From Hyphomicrobium_A sp963724945 (GTDB lineage: Bacteria > Pseudomonadota > Alphaproteobacteria > Rhizobiales > Hyphomicrobiaceae): 64,000 nt of DNA. Numbering within the stretch: position 1 is the stretch's first letter; each line of letters starts with the position of its first letter. The notes under the pieces are model-generated. The model ran no database searches. It saw nothing but the letters and a program-made list of their open reading frames with translations, and was not told where the DNA came from. Position numbers and translations under genes: made by a program. This document shows, piece after piece, positions 27,470-35,943 of this stretch. The stretch covers positions 620,001-684,000 of the forward strand of contig CAVRWL010000003.1 of the NCBI GenBank assembly GCA_963724945.1, in the 5' to 3' direction.

Positions 27470-28609
27470 ATGCCGCGCCGCATCCTCGCCGCACTCAGTG
27501 CGGGCCTTCTCGCCGCCATCCCGGCCACCGTTCCCGCCCACGCCTGCACGGACGTGCGCCTCATGGCCGGCGACGGCTCGCCCTTCAGCGTGCGCACCAT
27601 GGAGTTCGCCGTCGATCTCGACAGCCAGGCCGTCATCGTGCCGCGCGGTGAGCACATGACCTCACCGGCGCCCAACGGCGAGGGGCTCGCCTGGACCTCG
27701 AAATACGGCTTCGTCGGCATGAACGCCTTCCGCGCCGCCGCGGCGACCGACGGGCTCAACGAGAAGGGCCTCGGCTTCGGCGCGCTCTATCTGCCGGGCG
27801 AGACCAAATACCCGACGGTCAAGCCGGGCGAAGAGGCCCGCGCGCTCTCCAACATCTCGCTCGGCGCCTGGGTGCTCGGCAACTTCGCCACCGTCGATGA
27901 GGTGCGCGCAGCCCTCGGCAACGTCGTCGTGTGGGGCGAGACGGTGCCGCAGCTGGGCTCCTTCGCGCCGCTGCACTACGTGATCACGGACGCCTCGGGC
28001 AAGAGCATCGTCATCGAGTACGTCGACGGTGAGATGCACGTCTACGACAATAAAGTCGGTGTCTTGACCAACTCGCCGACCTATCCCTGGCACATCGCGA
28101 ACTTGCGCAACTACGTGAACCTGACGGCCGTCAATGCGGCGCCGGTCAAGGTCGGGACCGCGACCTATGCAGGCACGGGCCAAGGCTCGGGGCTGCACGG
28201 ACTCCCGGGCGACCCGACCCCGCCCTCACGCTTCGTCATGGCCGCGGCCACGTCCTACCTCGCCGACAAGCCCAAGGATGCAGCCGATGCGCTCGTGCTC
28301 GCGCTGCACCTGATCGACCGCGTCGACATCCCCAAGGGGCTGGTGCGCGACTACGCCGATGGCGGCAAGCCGGAGGGCGACTACACGCAGTGGACCGCGT
28401 TCCGCGATCATGCCAACAAGGTCTACTACTGGCGCAGCTACCAGGACCCGGCCCTCAAGGCGATCGACCTCAAGACGGTCGATCTCTCCGCGGGCCAGCC
28501 CATACGCTCGATCCCCGTGGGCGGCGGCAAGCCGACGGTGGAGATGCTGACCCCCGCGCAGCTCACAACGATCACGCAGTCGTCGTATCGGCCCACGTCC
28601 GGGCGCTGA
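27470..28609 (+). CDS. Choloylglycine hydrolase / penicillin V acylase family protein (Ntn hydrolase)
   Basis: A 379-aa exported Ntn hydrolase of the Cbah/penicillin V acylase family. The signal peptide ends with AHA directly before CTDVRL, so signal cleavage would expose the catalytic N-terminal cysteine. Other family features: the SVRTMEF stretch, the NEKGLGFGALYLPGE region, the APLHYVITDASGKSIVIEYV segment and the VLTNSPTYPWHIANLRNYV motif with the conserved Asn. In Gram-negatives such enzymes are periplasmic and often cleave acyl-homoserine lactones or penicillin V. The substrate here is not evident. Confidence 0.9.
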   Translation: MPRRILAALSAGLLAAIPATVPAHACTDVRLMAGDGSPFSVRTMEFAVDLDSQAVIVPRGEHMTSPAPNGEGLAWTSKYGFVGMNAFRAAAATDGLNEKGLGFGALYLPGETKYPTVKPGEEARALSNISLGAWVLGNFATVDEVRAALGNVVVWGETVPQLGSFAPLHYVITDASGKSIVIEYVDGEMHVYDNKVGVLTNSPTYPWHIANLRNYVNLTAVNAAPVKVGTATYAGTGQGSGLHGLPGDPTPPSRFVMAAATSYLADKPKDAADALVLALHLIDRVDIPKGLVRDYADGGKPEGDYTQWTAFRDHANKVYYWRSYQDPALKAIDLKTVDLSAGQPIRSIPVGGGKPTVEMLTPAQLTTITQSSYRPTSGR

Positions 28610-28626
28610 CTGCGTCAGCGCACTTC

Positions 28627-29259
28627 TCATCGCCCGGTATTGGATACCATTTCCCAGCTCGGCGAGAACTGCGGTAGCCTGGTTGCGGTCGCGGGAACGG
28701 GCTGCAGGCGCGCCGGGTTCGGGCTGTTGCGGGACAGCGCGGGGTTCACGCTGATGCGGGACATTGCCGGCGCCGGGTTCACGCTGAGCCCGAAAATGCG
28801 CCAACGGCCGCCGACATTCTCAAACATCAGATTGAAGTCGATGCGCGACCTCGGGCTCGGGAAATACCCGGTGACGCTCAGCCGGCGCCCTTGGTCCATC
28901 GAGTGCAGATTGGTGATCGTGGGGGCGGTAATGGCAACGCTGGACAGATCGACGCCCTGCTGGTCGAGGTTCTGAAAAATTCTTGCGAGCCGCGCCGACG
29001 TGTTCGCCGCCTGAAACGAGGGCGCTCCCACGTCGCGCAGAACTGAGAAGTTGCCGGCGCGCACGGCGGTGTCCAGCGTGAGAATAGCCGAGCGGATGAG
29101 CACGTAGACGTGCTCGAGATCCGGCATGTTTGGCTGCGCCAGCGCGGCAAGTGGAGGCACATTTTGCCGCGCTCTCTGTGGCCCGGCGTGGACCGGACCT
29201 GCCGCGAGAAGGACTAAAGCGAGCAGGCCGAGCCCGCGCAGTCGTTGCTTCGTGTCCAT
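28627..29259 (-). CDS. Exported protein encoded with the YadA-like adhesin, function unknown
   Basis: A 210-aa protein with a signal peptide (LRGLGLLALVLLAAGPVHA). The middle part, ending in RIDFNLMFENVGGRWRIFGL, resembles an NTF2/SnoaL-like beta sheet with a hallmark RWRIFGLSV strand. The C terminus is a low-complexity Asn-Pro-Ala tail (SVNPAP, SVNPAL, SPNPAR). The ATG at 29259 lies just downstream of the adhesin stop (29262-29264), and the alternative ATG at 29268 overlaps it, so the two genes are translationally coupled. A role in adhesin export or anchoring is possible but not shown. Confidence 0.7.
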   Translation of the reverse strand: MDTKQRLRGLGLLALVLLAAGPVHAGPQRARQNVPPLAALAQPNMPDLEHVYVLIRSAILTLDTAVRAGNFSVLRDVGAPSFQAANTSARLARIFQNLDQQGVDLSSVAITAPTITNLHSMDQGRRLSVTGYFPSPRSRIDFNLMFENVGGRWRIFGLSVNPAPAMSRISVNPALSRNSPNPARLQPVPATATRLPQFSPSWEMVSNTGR

Positions 29260-29261
29260 GG

Positions 29262-31934
29262 CTACCATCCTAATGAAAGGCCGGCGCGGCCGGCGACCAT
29301 GCTCGTGGTCGTTCCCGCGCCGACGCCGCCGTCGACGATGAGCGAGCTCGTCGACCCGAGGAATCCTCTCGCGACAACGCCTGCGGCAGTGGCGCCGACT
29401 GCACTGCTCCCGTCGAAATTGCCCCAGCCGACGCGCATGGCAACCACCTGACCAGGCTGGAACTGGGGTTGGGCCAGGGAAAGCGCGATGGCGATGCCGC
29501 TGGCGAGTTCCCTGTCACGGTGCTGCAGCGAGCTGATGTCGTGCTGGACATCGTCGGGGCTGAAGCTGGTCGAGGCGAGATTACCCTGTGAGTCGGTAGT
29601 CACCAGATAGGTCTTGCCGCTCTGGGCGCTCTTGCTTGCCTGCGAGGTGATGCCCGTCATGGTGTAGGTGTTGGAGGCCGTGCCGAACACCTGCTGGTTG
29701 GCGCGCGTCGTCGTCGCGCCATTGCCGAAGGCCGCCGCGTTGTCGTGCGCGGCGATCGCGCCGGGGCCGACGGCCGTGCTGTCGACGCCGCTCGCGCTCG
29801 AGTTGTCGCCGAACGCCGCGCCCCCGTTGGAGGCGAACGCATTGGTGCCCGCCGCGATCGAGCCCGTGGCGGTGGCGCCTGTGCCGATGGCGATCGAGTT
29901 GGTGCCGCTGGCGGTTGCATCCGTTCCCAATGCCATGTTCGTCGAGCCCGTGCCGGTGGACGTCGCGCCGGTGCCAATCGCTATGTTGTTCGAGCCGGCG
30001 CCGGAGCTGATTGCGGTGTCCCCGACGGCAATGTTGCTGCTCGCGTCGCCGCTTGCATTGGAGTTGAAGCCGGTTGCTACGTTGTTGCTGCCGTCACCGC
30101 TGGCGTCGGACCGATTGCCGGTCGCGGCATTCGAGCTGCCGTCGCCGGCCGAGTTTGCGACCACACCGGTTGCAACGTTCCCGCTGACGGCGCCGCTTGC
30201 ATCGGAGTTGAAGCCGGTTGCTACGTTGTGGCTGCCGTCACCGCCGGCGTTGGCGGCATTGCCGGTCGCGGCATTCGAGCTGCCGGCGCCGGCCGAGTTT
30301 GCGAGCACACCGGTTGCAACGTTCCCGCTGACGGCGCCGCTTGCATCGGAGTTGAAGCCGGTTGCTACGTTGTTGCTGCCGTCACCGCTGGCGTCGGACC
30401 GATTGCCGGTCGCGGCATTCGAGCTGCCGGCGCCGGCCGAGTTTGCGAGCACACCGGTTGCAACGTTCCCGCTGACGGCGCCGCTTGCATCGGAGTTGAA
30501 GCCGGTTGCTACGTTGTGGCTGCCGTCACCGCCGGCGTTGGCGGCGTTGCCGGTTGCGGCGTTGAAGCTGCCGGTACCCGTCGCGATGCTCGAAGCGCCC
30601 ACCGCCACGTTGCCGCTGTTCGAGCCTGCGGCGTTGGCATTGGCGCCCACCGCGGCGTTGCTGCTGGCGTCGCCGTTGGCGGTGGCCAAGCTGCCCGATG
30701 CCGTGTTGGAGCTGCCGGTTCCGGCCGCGCTCGAGCTTTGTCCGTCAGCGGTATTCTGGCTGCCGGCGCCGCTGGCATTGGCAGCATAGCCGGTGGCGCT
30801 GTTGATGCTGCTGACGCCGTCGGCATCGGAGGAGCTGCCCGTGGCGGTGTTGCGGCCGCTGTTGCCGCCGGCAAAGGCGTTGTTGCCGGTGGCGGTGTTG
30901 CTGCTCGTGGCGCCGCTGGCGTCGGCGTTGGTGCCGGTTGCGGCGTTGTTGCTGCCGTCGCCGCTCGCGTTCGCGGCGTTGCCGGTGGCTATATTTGAGC
31001 TACCCGCACCGCTGGCGTTGGCGCTCTGGCCGTCGGCCGTATTGCTGCTGTTGGCGCCGCTGGCGTCGGCGGTAGTACCGGTTGCCGTATTGAGGCTGCC
31101 GTCCCCATTGGCGAGCGCGCGGTTGCCGTTGGCCGTGTTGAAGCTGGCTGCACCACTGGCGTTGGAGCCGAGACCCGTCGCGGTGTTGTTACTGCTGTCG
31201 CCCGCCGCATTCGCGCCCGCACCGGCTGCAAAGTTGCCGCTGCCGGCGCCGCTTGCAATCGCGGAGAACCCGAAAGCGGCGTTGGTGCTGCCCGCGCCGC
31301 TGGCATTCGCGCTGCTGCCGGTTGCCGCGTTGAAGCTGTTGTCGCCGCTGGCGTTGGTACCCTGACCGGTCGCGATGTTGCCCCCAGCGGTACCTTGGGC
31401 ATTTGCGTCGGTGCCGGTGGCGATATTGTTGCTGCCGGCGCCGAAGCTGATTGCGGTGTCCCCGATGGCAATGTTGCTGCTCGCGTCGCCGCTTGCATCG
31501 GAGCTGAAGCCGGTTGCTACGTTGTTGCTGCCGTCACCGTTGGCGCCTGCGAGCCAGCCCGAAGCGGTATTGGCGCTCCCATTGCCACGGGCATTGGTGC
31601 CGGTACCGGTCGCGGTGTTTTTGCTGCCGGCGCCATCAGCGCTGGCAACGCCGCCGACCGCGGTGTTCGAGCTATTGTCACCGGTTGCACTCGCCTCGAA
31701 GCCGTACGCACTGTTACTGCTACTACCACTGCTGTCGGCGGCGTTGGAGCTGTCGCCGCAGGCCGTGTTCAGCGGGCCTCCACCATCGCTGCCCGATGGA
31801 GTGGTTCCGGCGCCACCATTGGAGCATTCAACGGCCCAGGCCGCATCCGGCGCGAGCACGGCCTCGAGCGCGGCTGTGCTGATCGAGGCGGCGAGCAAGA
31901 GCGAAAATCTGCCGGGCAGCGACTTCGTAACCAT
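29262..31934 (-). CDS. YadA-like trimeric autotransporter adhesin with about 40 head repeats
   Basis: An 890-aa surface protein. A signal peptide (through DAAWA) precedes a head of 16-residue units of the form NxATGxxAxASGxGS, the Hep_Hag/YadA head type that stacks into a trimeric left-handed beta roll. After about residue 690 come degenerate repeats (AIGTGATATG), a short stalk with QHRDRELASGIAIALSLAQP and a C-terminal anchor of four strands ending in LSLGW, the YadA membrane-anchor pattern with terminal aromatic. ATG 31934 has AAGGGG six bases upstream. The DNA contains long in-frame 144-bp repeats. It may bind host or surface ligands. Confidence 0.88.
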   Translation of the reverse strand: MVTKSLPGRFSLLLAASISTAALEAVLAPDAAWAVECSNGGAGTTPSGSDGGGPLNTACGDSSNAADSSGSSSNSAYGFEASATGDNSSNTAVGGVASADGAGSKNTATGTGTNARGNGSANTASGWLAGANGDGSNNVATGFSSDASGDASSNIAIGDTAISFGAGSNNIATGTDANAQGTAGGNIATGQGTNASGDNSFNAATGSSANASGAGSTNAAFGFSAIASGAGSGNFAAGAGANAAGDSSNNTATGLGSNASGAASFNTANGNRALANGDGSLNTATGTTADASGANSSNTADGQSANASGAGSSNIATGNAANASGDGSNNAATGTNADASGATSSNTATGNNAFAGGNSGRNTATGSSSDADGVSSINSATGYAANASGAGSQNTADGQSSSAAGTGSSNTASGSLATANGDASSNAAVGANANAAGSNSGNVAVGASSIATGTGSFNAATGNAANAGGDGSHNVATGFNSDASGAVSGNVATGVLANSAGAGSSNAATGNRSDASGDGSNNVATGFNSDASGAVSGNVATGVLANSAGAGSSNAATGNAANAGGDGSHNVATGFNSDASGAVSGNVATGVVANSAGDGSSNAATGNRSDASGDGSNNVATGFNSNASGDASSNIAVGDTAISSGAGSNNIAIGTGATSTGTGSTNMALGTDATASGTNSIAIGTGATATGSIAAGTNAFASNGGAAFGDNSSASGVDSTAVGPGAIAAHDNAAAFGNGATTTRANQQVFGTASNTYTMTGITSQASKSAQSGKTYLVTTDSQGNLASTSFSPDDVQHDISSLQHRDRELASGIAIALSLAQPQFQPGQVVAMRVGWGNFDGSSAVGATAAGVVARGFLGSTSSLIVDGGVGAGTTTSMVAGRAGLSLGW
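30061..30560. repeat. Tandem 144-bp repeats (48 residues) in the adhesin gene
   Basis: The word gagttgaagccggttgctac begins at 30061, 30205, 30349 and 30493, exactly 144 bases apart. Each unit encodes three 16-residue head repeats. Near-identity between units indicates recent duplication, and copy number is likely to vary between strains or be mis-assembled. Confidence 0.85.
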
Positions 31935-32408
31935 GGTCATCCCCTTTGCGCGCCGCGCGGGCGCATCCTCGCGGGGCTGCCGATGTCCGCCACACCTAAA
32001 GTGCGAAAACTGGACGGGGAAAAATGCTGACGAGGATTTCGCTTTAGCCGCGGCTGCAACGGCAGCCCACGCACGATTGATCCGACAATCGACCCGTGCT
32101 CACTCGGGACCCAAAAACGGGCGCGACTCACAGGCTGACTTTGCTTCGGAACGGTTAATATGGAATTAAACGACGTTCATCCGCATTCAAACGATTAGCG
32201 GGAACGTCAGATTGCAAACGATTAGCCGGAAAGCGATAGGAGACCTCCGATATTCGCCTGACAACAAGCGCGGCGCTTCCGTTCGGACGGCGCTTCGACG
32301 CTTCCGCATAATTCGCGAGCGCGCCGGGGATCGGCGGTCTTTGTTTTCGATTGGGGAACGGGATAGTGTTACATTGTACGGGGGCCGAAAACTAAGGAGC
32401 GCGCCCGC
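31935..32408. other. Intergenic region between adhesin and two-component genes, with direct repeats
   Basis: No convincing gene. It must hold the divergent promoters of the adhesin operon and the kinase gene. CAAACGATTAGC occurs at 32188-32199 and 32215-32226 (spacing 27 bases), a candidate binding site for the neighbouring NarL-type regulator. The part around 32140-32230 is AT-richer than its surroundings. Confidence 0.5.
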
Positions 32409-33776
32409 GTGTCGTTGCGCAACCGCCTGCTCTTCTCGATCTTCATCACGCTGCTGCTCAGTCTCATGGCGGGCGCCGCGTTCACCTATTGGCACGCGGT
32501 CGCCAAGATCGAGACCGAGATGCAGGCGGCGATCGCGGTCGGCGGGCGTTTTGGACACAATGCCGTCGACGATACGGACGAGCTATCCAACCCGCGCCGG
32601 CGCTTGCAGCACCTCGTTGCCGACTTCAATGGCGACCGCCACCTTCGCGCGTCCCTGCTCGTCGACGGAAAGGTCATGCAAGCCTCCGAGCTCGCCAAGC
32701 CCGAGAGCCCCGCACCTCAGTGGTTCTTCAATCTATTGGCAGGACCGCCGAAGGTCTTGAACCTGAAGCTGCCGCCGGTGTTCGACCGCGTCGGCAGCGT
32801 TGTCTTACAGACGGACGCCAACAACGAGGTGGCCGAGGTGTGGAGCGACATCGGGCTCACGCTCAGCGTGCTCACCATCTTCTGCGCCCTGGTGCTGGCC
32901 TTCGTCTATTGGACGCTCGGCACCGCAATACGGCCGTTGCAGGACCTCACGGCCGCCTTTGCGCGCGTCGGCGAGCGCGACTACCGCGAGCGCGTCAGCG
33001 AGCGCGGACCGCTGGAGCTCGTTCGCCTCTATCACGGCTTCAACCAGATGGTGGAGCGGCTCGCGCACACCGAGCAGCAGAACAAGCGGCTGCAGGAGCA
33101 GCTCGCCACCGTGCAGGACGAGGAGCGCGCCGACCTCGCGCGCGATCTGCATGACGAGATCGGGCCGTTGCTGTTCGCCGCCAACGTCGATGCGGTCGCC
33201 ATCGAGCAGCTCGCGCAGAACGATGCGCACGATCGGATCCCGGAGCGTGTGGGCGTCCTGCGCGAGGCTATCGGCCGGATGCAGCGGCACGTACGCGACA
33301 TTCTCGGGCGTCTGCGCCCGGCCGTGCTGCTCGACGTCGGGCTCTCGCACGCGCTCGACAACCTCGTGTCGTTCTGGAGGGCGCACCGGCCGAACCTGGA
33401 GTTCCGCGTCGACGTGCCGGAGGTGGGCTTCGGCGAGATGCTCGACGCCACGGTCTACCGCATCGTGCAGGAGAGCCTGAGCAACGCCGTGCGCCACGGC
33501 GACCCGACGCGGATCGAGATCATGGTCGCGGCCGAGCCCGATCAAACGATCGCCATCCGCGTGATCGACGACGGCGGCGGCCTCAAAGGCAACGGCCGGC
33601 CGGGCGGCTTCGGCATCATCGGCATGCAGGAGCGGGTTGCCACGCTGGGAGGCGTCGTCGAGGTCAAGAACCGGCCTGACGGGCGTGGCGTCGTCGTCTC
33701 GGCGCGGCTCCCCCTGCAAGCCGGCGAGCGTCTAGAGCGCATCAAACAGACACCACAGAACCTGACGCTGCAATGA
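32409..33776 (+). CDS. Sensor histidine kinase, NarX/UhpB (HisKA_3) type
   Basis: A 455-aa membrane kinase. The first helix at residues 8-28, a periplasmic sensor of about 115 residues, a second helix at about 147-170 and a HAMP-like linker precede the dimerisation helix with the phospho-acceptor His248 in DLARDLHDEIGPLL. The ATPase domain has the N-box VQESLSNAVRHG and the G-box GGFGIIGMQERV. This HisKA_3 layout always pairs with a NarL-type regulator, which here overlaps the kinase stop by four bases. The GTG start follows GGAGCG. The signal is unknown; the sensor domain is not a known class to me. Confidence 0.93.
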   Translation: MSLRNRLLFSIFITLLLSLMAGAAFTYWHAVAKIETEMQAAIAVGGRFGHNAVDDTDELSNPRRRLQHLVADFNGDRHLRASLLVDGKVMQASELAKPESPAPQWFFNLLAGPPKVLNLKLPPVFDRVGSVVLQTDANNEVAEVWSDIGLTLSVLTIFCALVLAFVYWTLGTAIRPLQDLTAAFARVGERDYRERVSERGPLELVRLYHGFNQMVERLAHTEQQNKRLQEQLATVQDEERADLARDLHDEIGPLLFAANVDAVAIEQLAQNDAHDRIPERVGVLREAIGRMQRHVRDILGRLRPAVLLDVGLSHALDNLVSFWRAHRPNLEFRVDVPEVGFGEMLDATVYRIVQESLSNAVRHGDPTRIEIMVAAEPDQTIAIRVIDDGGGLKGNGRPGGFGIIGMQERVATLGGVVEVKNRPDGRGVVVSARLPLQAGERLERIKQTPQNLTLQ

Positions 33777-34384
33777 AGATACTGCTCGTCGACGATCATA
33801 CCGTGGTGCGCGAAGGGGTCCGCCGCCTCCTCGCGGCCATGGAAAATATGGAGGTCAGCGAAGCCGCGACCGGGCAAGAGGCGCTCGCGCTCTTCCGCAA
33901 GGAGCGGCCGGAGCTGGTGCTGCTCGACTTGAACCTCACGGGCATCGGCGGCCTCGAGCTGTTGCGCCGCCTGCTCGCAGAAGAGGAGACGGCGCGCATC
34001 ATCGTGTTCTCGATGCACGCCGAGCCGATCTATGCCGCTCGCGCCCTGCGGCTCGGTGCACGCGGCTACGTCAGCAAGAGCGCGGGCGCAGACGAGCTCG
34101 TCACCGCGGTCAAGCGCGTCGCCGAGGGCGGGCGCTACGTCGAGCGCGAGATCGCGAGCGAGCTGGCTCTCAACCAGCTTTCAGGCGAGGACCCCTTAAA
34201 GCAGCTCAGCACGCGGGAGATCGAGATTTTGCGGCTGTTGGGCGAAGGCAACAGCTTGACCGAGATCGCGGAGACGATCGGCGTCGCCTACAAAACGGTC
34301 GCCAACACCTGCTCGATCATCAAGAGCAAGCTCGGGGTGGAGCGCACCGCCGACCTGATCCGCGTCTCGATGGAGCTCAAGTGA
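33773..34384 (+). CDS. Response regulator, NarL/FixJ family
   Basis: The 203-aa partner of the kinase. The receiver domain has the acidic pair VDDH (residues 7-8), the phospho-acceptor Asp52 in LVLLDLNL, and the conserved Lys in GYVSKSAGADEL. The LuxR-type helix-turn-helix spans about 138-195 (LSTREIEILRLLGEGNSLTE). The start overlaps the kinase stop as ATGA. Possible targets include the divergent adhesin operon because direct repeats lie in the shared upstream region, but this is inference. Confidence 0.94.
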   Translation: MKILLVDDHTVVREGVRRLLAAMENMEVSEAATGQEALALFRKERPELVLLDLNLTGIGGLELLRRLLAEEETARIIVFSMHAEPIYAARALRLGARGYVSKSAGADELVTAVKRVAEGGRYVEREIASELALNQLSGEDPLKQLSTREIEILRLLGEGNSLTEIAETIGVAYKTVANTCSIIKSKLGVERTADLIRVSMELK

Positions 34385-34766
34385 GGTTGCGGACGATCAA
34401 GCCGTCGTGAGCGGGAACGATCGCCGGACCGATCGGGAACTCCTCCTATTCTCTTCATGCTCTTCGCGATCTAATGTCGGCATACCGCGCACTTGAGCGG
34501 AAGGGAGCGAATTTGGCCCAGGCCGGCTCGTCACCCCTTCCGCTAATTTTTTGCCGGGCGCCCCGGCCACGGGCGGGGCGATGCGAGGCTCCTTTTTTCA
34601 GGCCCCAGTTCTTCAGGCACAAGTTTTCCGGGTCCAAGAGTTTCCAGGGCCAAGATCGGCCGCGGACCGATAGGCTTTGAAGAAACGGATGAGCAACTCT
34701 ACATTGCGGCCGACGTCGGCATCACAGAGCGCCCGCTCTCAAGCCGGCTCGATCGAGGAGGCCCTC
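34385..34766. other. Intergenic region, no gene seen
   Basis: About 380 bases without a supported reading frame. It has a T-run at about 34590 and loosely repeated caggcccc/ccagggcc words, and it must carry the promoter of the next small gene. A short ATG frame at 34474 has no family features. Confidence 0.4.
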
Positions 34767-35072
34767 ATGAAGACAACATCGGTTCTGGCTTGGAGCTCTC
34801 TCCTCGTCGGTGTTGCGTTCGCCACTCCCGCCGCGGCGATCCAATGCGAGAACGGGTTCCAGCGCATCAAGGGCGAGCGGATCGCCACGCCCTACTGTCA
34901 GGATCAGTACCTGGCGACCGTTGCGCGCCAGTACGGCTTCAAGGCTTCGGCCGCCAGGATCCGCAACGACCCCAACTACAAGAAGGAGCTTTGCCAATTC
35001 GTCTTCAACGACATCCGCGTGCAGACGACGTGCATGGATGCCGGCGTGCCGGAGTTTTTCGGCGTACCGTAG
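34767..35072 (+). CDS. Small secreted protein, function unknown
   Basis: A 101-aa protein with a signal peptide (MKTTSVLAWSSLLVGVAF to AAA) and a mature part of about 77 residues with four cysteines: QCENGFQRIKG, TPYCQDQYLA, ELCQFVF and TTCMDAG. The spacing suggests two disulfides. Homologous small secreted proteins with the ATPYCQD motif are common in Hyphomicrobiales, but none is characterised to my knowledge. The ATG at 34767 has GAGGAGG about five bases upstream, which settles the start. Convergent with the Nudix gene. Confidence 0.75.
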   Translation: MKTTSVLAWSSLLVGVAFATPAAAIQCENGFQRIKGERIATPYCQDQYLATVARQYGFKASAARIRNDPNYKKELCQFVFNDIRVQTTCMDAGVPEFFGVP

Positions 35073-35084
35073 GGTCGCAACGGC

Positions 35085-35495
35085 TCATTTGGCCGCAAGC
35101 CGTGCCGCATCGGCGATGATTTGCGCGTGATCGAAGGCGAGCTCGTGGCGGCGCCAGTCCTCGACCCACGTCGCCGCCGCAGCATCGCTGCCGGCCTTCG
35201 GCTCGGCGGCGTTGATGCGCGCAACGAAGGCTACCGAGCAGGTGTGCCCTCTGGGATCGCGCTTGGGATCGGAGTAGACGCCGATGAGCGTGAGCGTGCC
35301 GGCGGTAATGCCGGTCTCCTCCTTAAGCTCGCGACGGCAGGCGTTCTCGACCGTCTCGCCGACCTCGACGAAGCCGCCGGGCAGCGCGTAAGAGCCCTTG
35401 AAAGGCTCACATCCGCGGCGGATGAGCAGCACGCGGCCGGCCTTGTCGAAGACGACGCAGTCGACGGTCAGGGCTGGTGTTGCGGGCAGCGGCAT
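35085..35495 (-). CDS. Nudix hydrolase
   Basis: A 136-aa Nudix protein; the family hydrolyses nucleoside diphosphates linked to another moiety. The full Nudix box begins GGFVEVGETVENACRREL and ends KEETGI. The N terminus PALTVDCVVFDKAGRVLLIRR is like ADP-ribose pyrophosphatase or MutT-like proteins of alphaproteobacteria. The open frame continues to 36170, but that part is the antisense of GC-rich intergenic DNA and the next gene, so the ATG at 35495 is used. Confidence 0.9.
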   Translation of the reverse strand: MPLPATPALTVDCVVFDKAGRVLLIRRGCEPFKGSYALPGGFVEVGETVENACRRELKEETGITAGTLTLIGVYSDPKRDPRGHTCSVAFVARINAAEPKAGSDAAAATWVEDWRRHELAFDHAQIIADAARLAAK

Positions 35496-35943
35496 GGGAT
35501 TGCTCGGGATAAATACGGTGGGAGCCGAACGTAGATCCTTCGGCGCCAATGGCCAAACGCAACAAAACTTGTCCCCGCTCCGTTCGCCGATGCCTAGGCT
35601 CAGCTCGTCCGCCTCGCTCCGAGGGCGCGGGCGCGAGCTGGGCGCGCGCGGGGGCGGATGCCGCGGGTCTGGGTGCCGGTGCCCATCAGCTGGACCGGGT
35701 GCGCTGTGCCGGATTGCGAGCCCCGGCTTGCGCGATCCAACCGCGGCGGCGGGCGGCGGGAGCCGCACTTTCCCCGGAGCGGCACCTGCCGCCCGCCTCC
35801 CTCGAGTGACACTCTCTCGGGTGACAAGGGGGCCCGCGCATTTTTCCACAATTGCAGCTACACATCGCCGCCGCAGGGCTCGGCTTAGCTCGCCGGCGCG
35901 CGCGCGTTGAAATAGCGTAGGATCGCGAGCACGAGGGGGCGTG
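35496..35943. other. GC-rich intergenic region, no gene seen
   Basis: A divergent gap of about 450 bases between the Nudix gene and the next + strand gene. The reading frames across it are low-complexity Arg/Gly/Pro and have no ribosome sites. I checked for an RNase P RNA because of a GGGGAAAGTGCGG word on the minus strand, but the other conserved elements are missing. Confidence 0.4.

Noticed and set aside
30061..30560. CRISPR-like periodic repeats
   Set aside because: The 144-base units are contiguous coding repeats in an adhesin gene with no unique spacers.
29668..32169. Long + strand ORFs antisense to the adhesin gene (373, 190 and 264 residues)
   Set aside because: Their Ala/Pro/Leu repeats are the mirror image of the Asn/Ala/Gly/Ser repeat codons of the adhesin; none has a ribosome site or family features.
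35600..35900. RNase P RNA on the minus strand
   Set aside because: Only a loose GGGGAAAGTGCGG word is present; the other universally conserved rnpB elements are missing.
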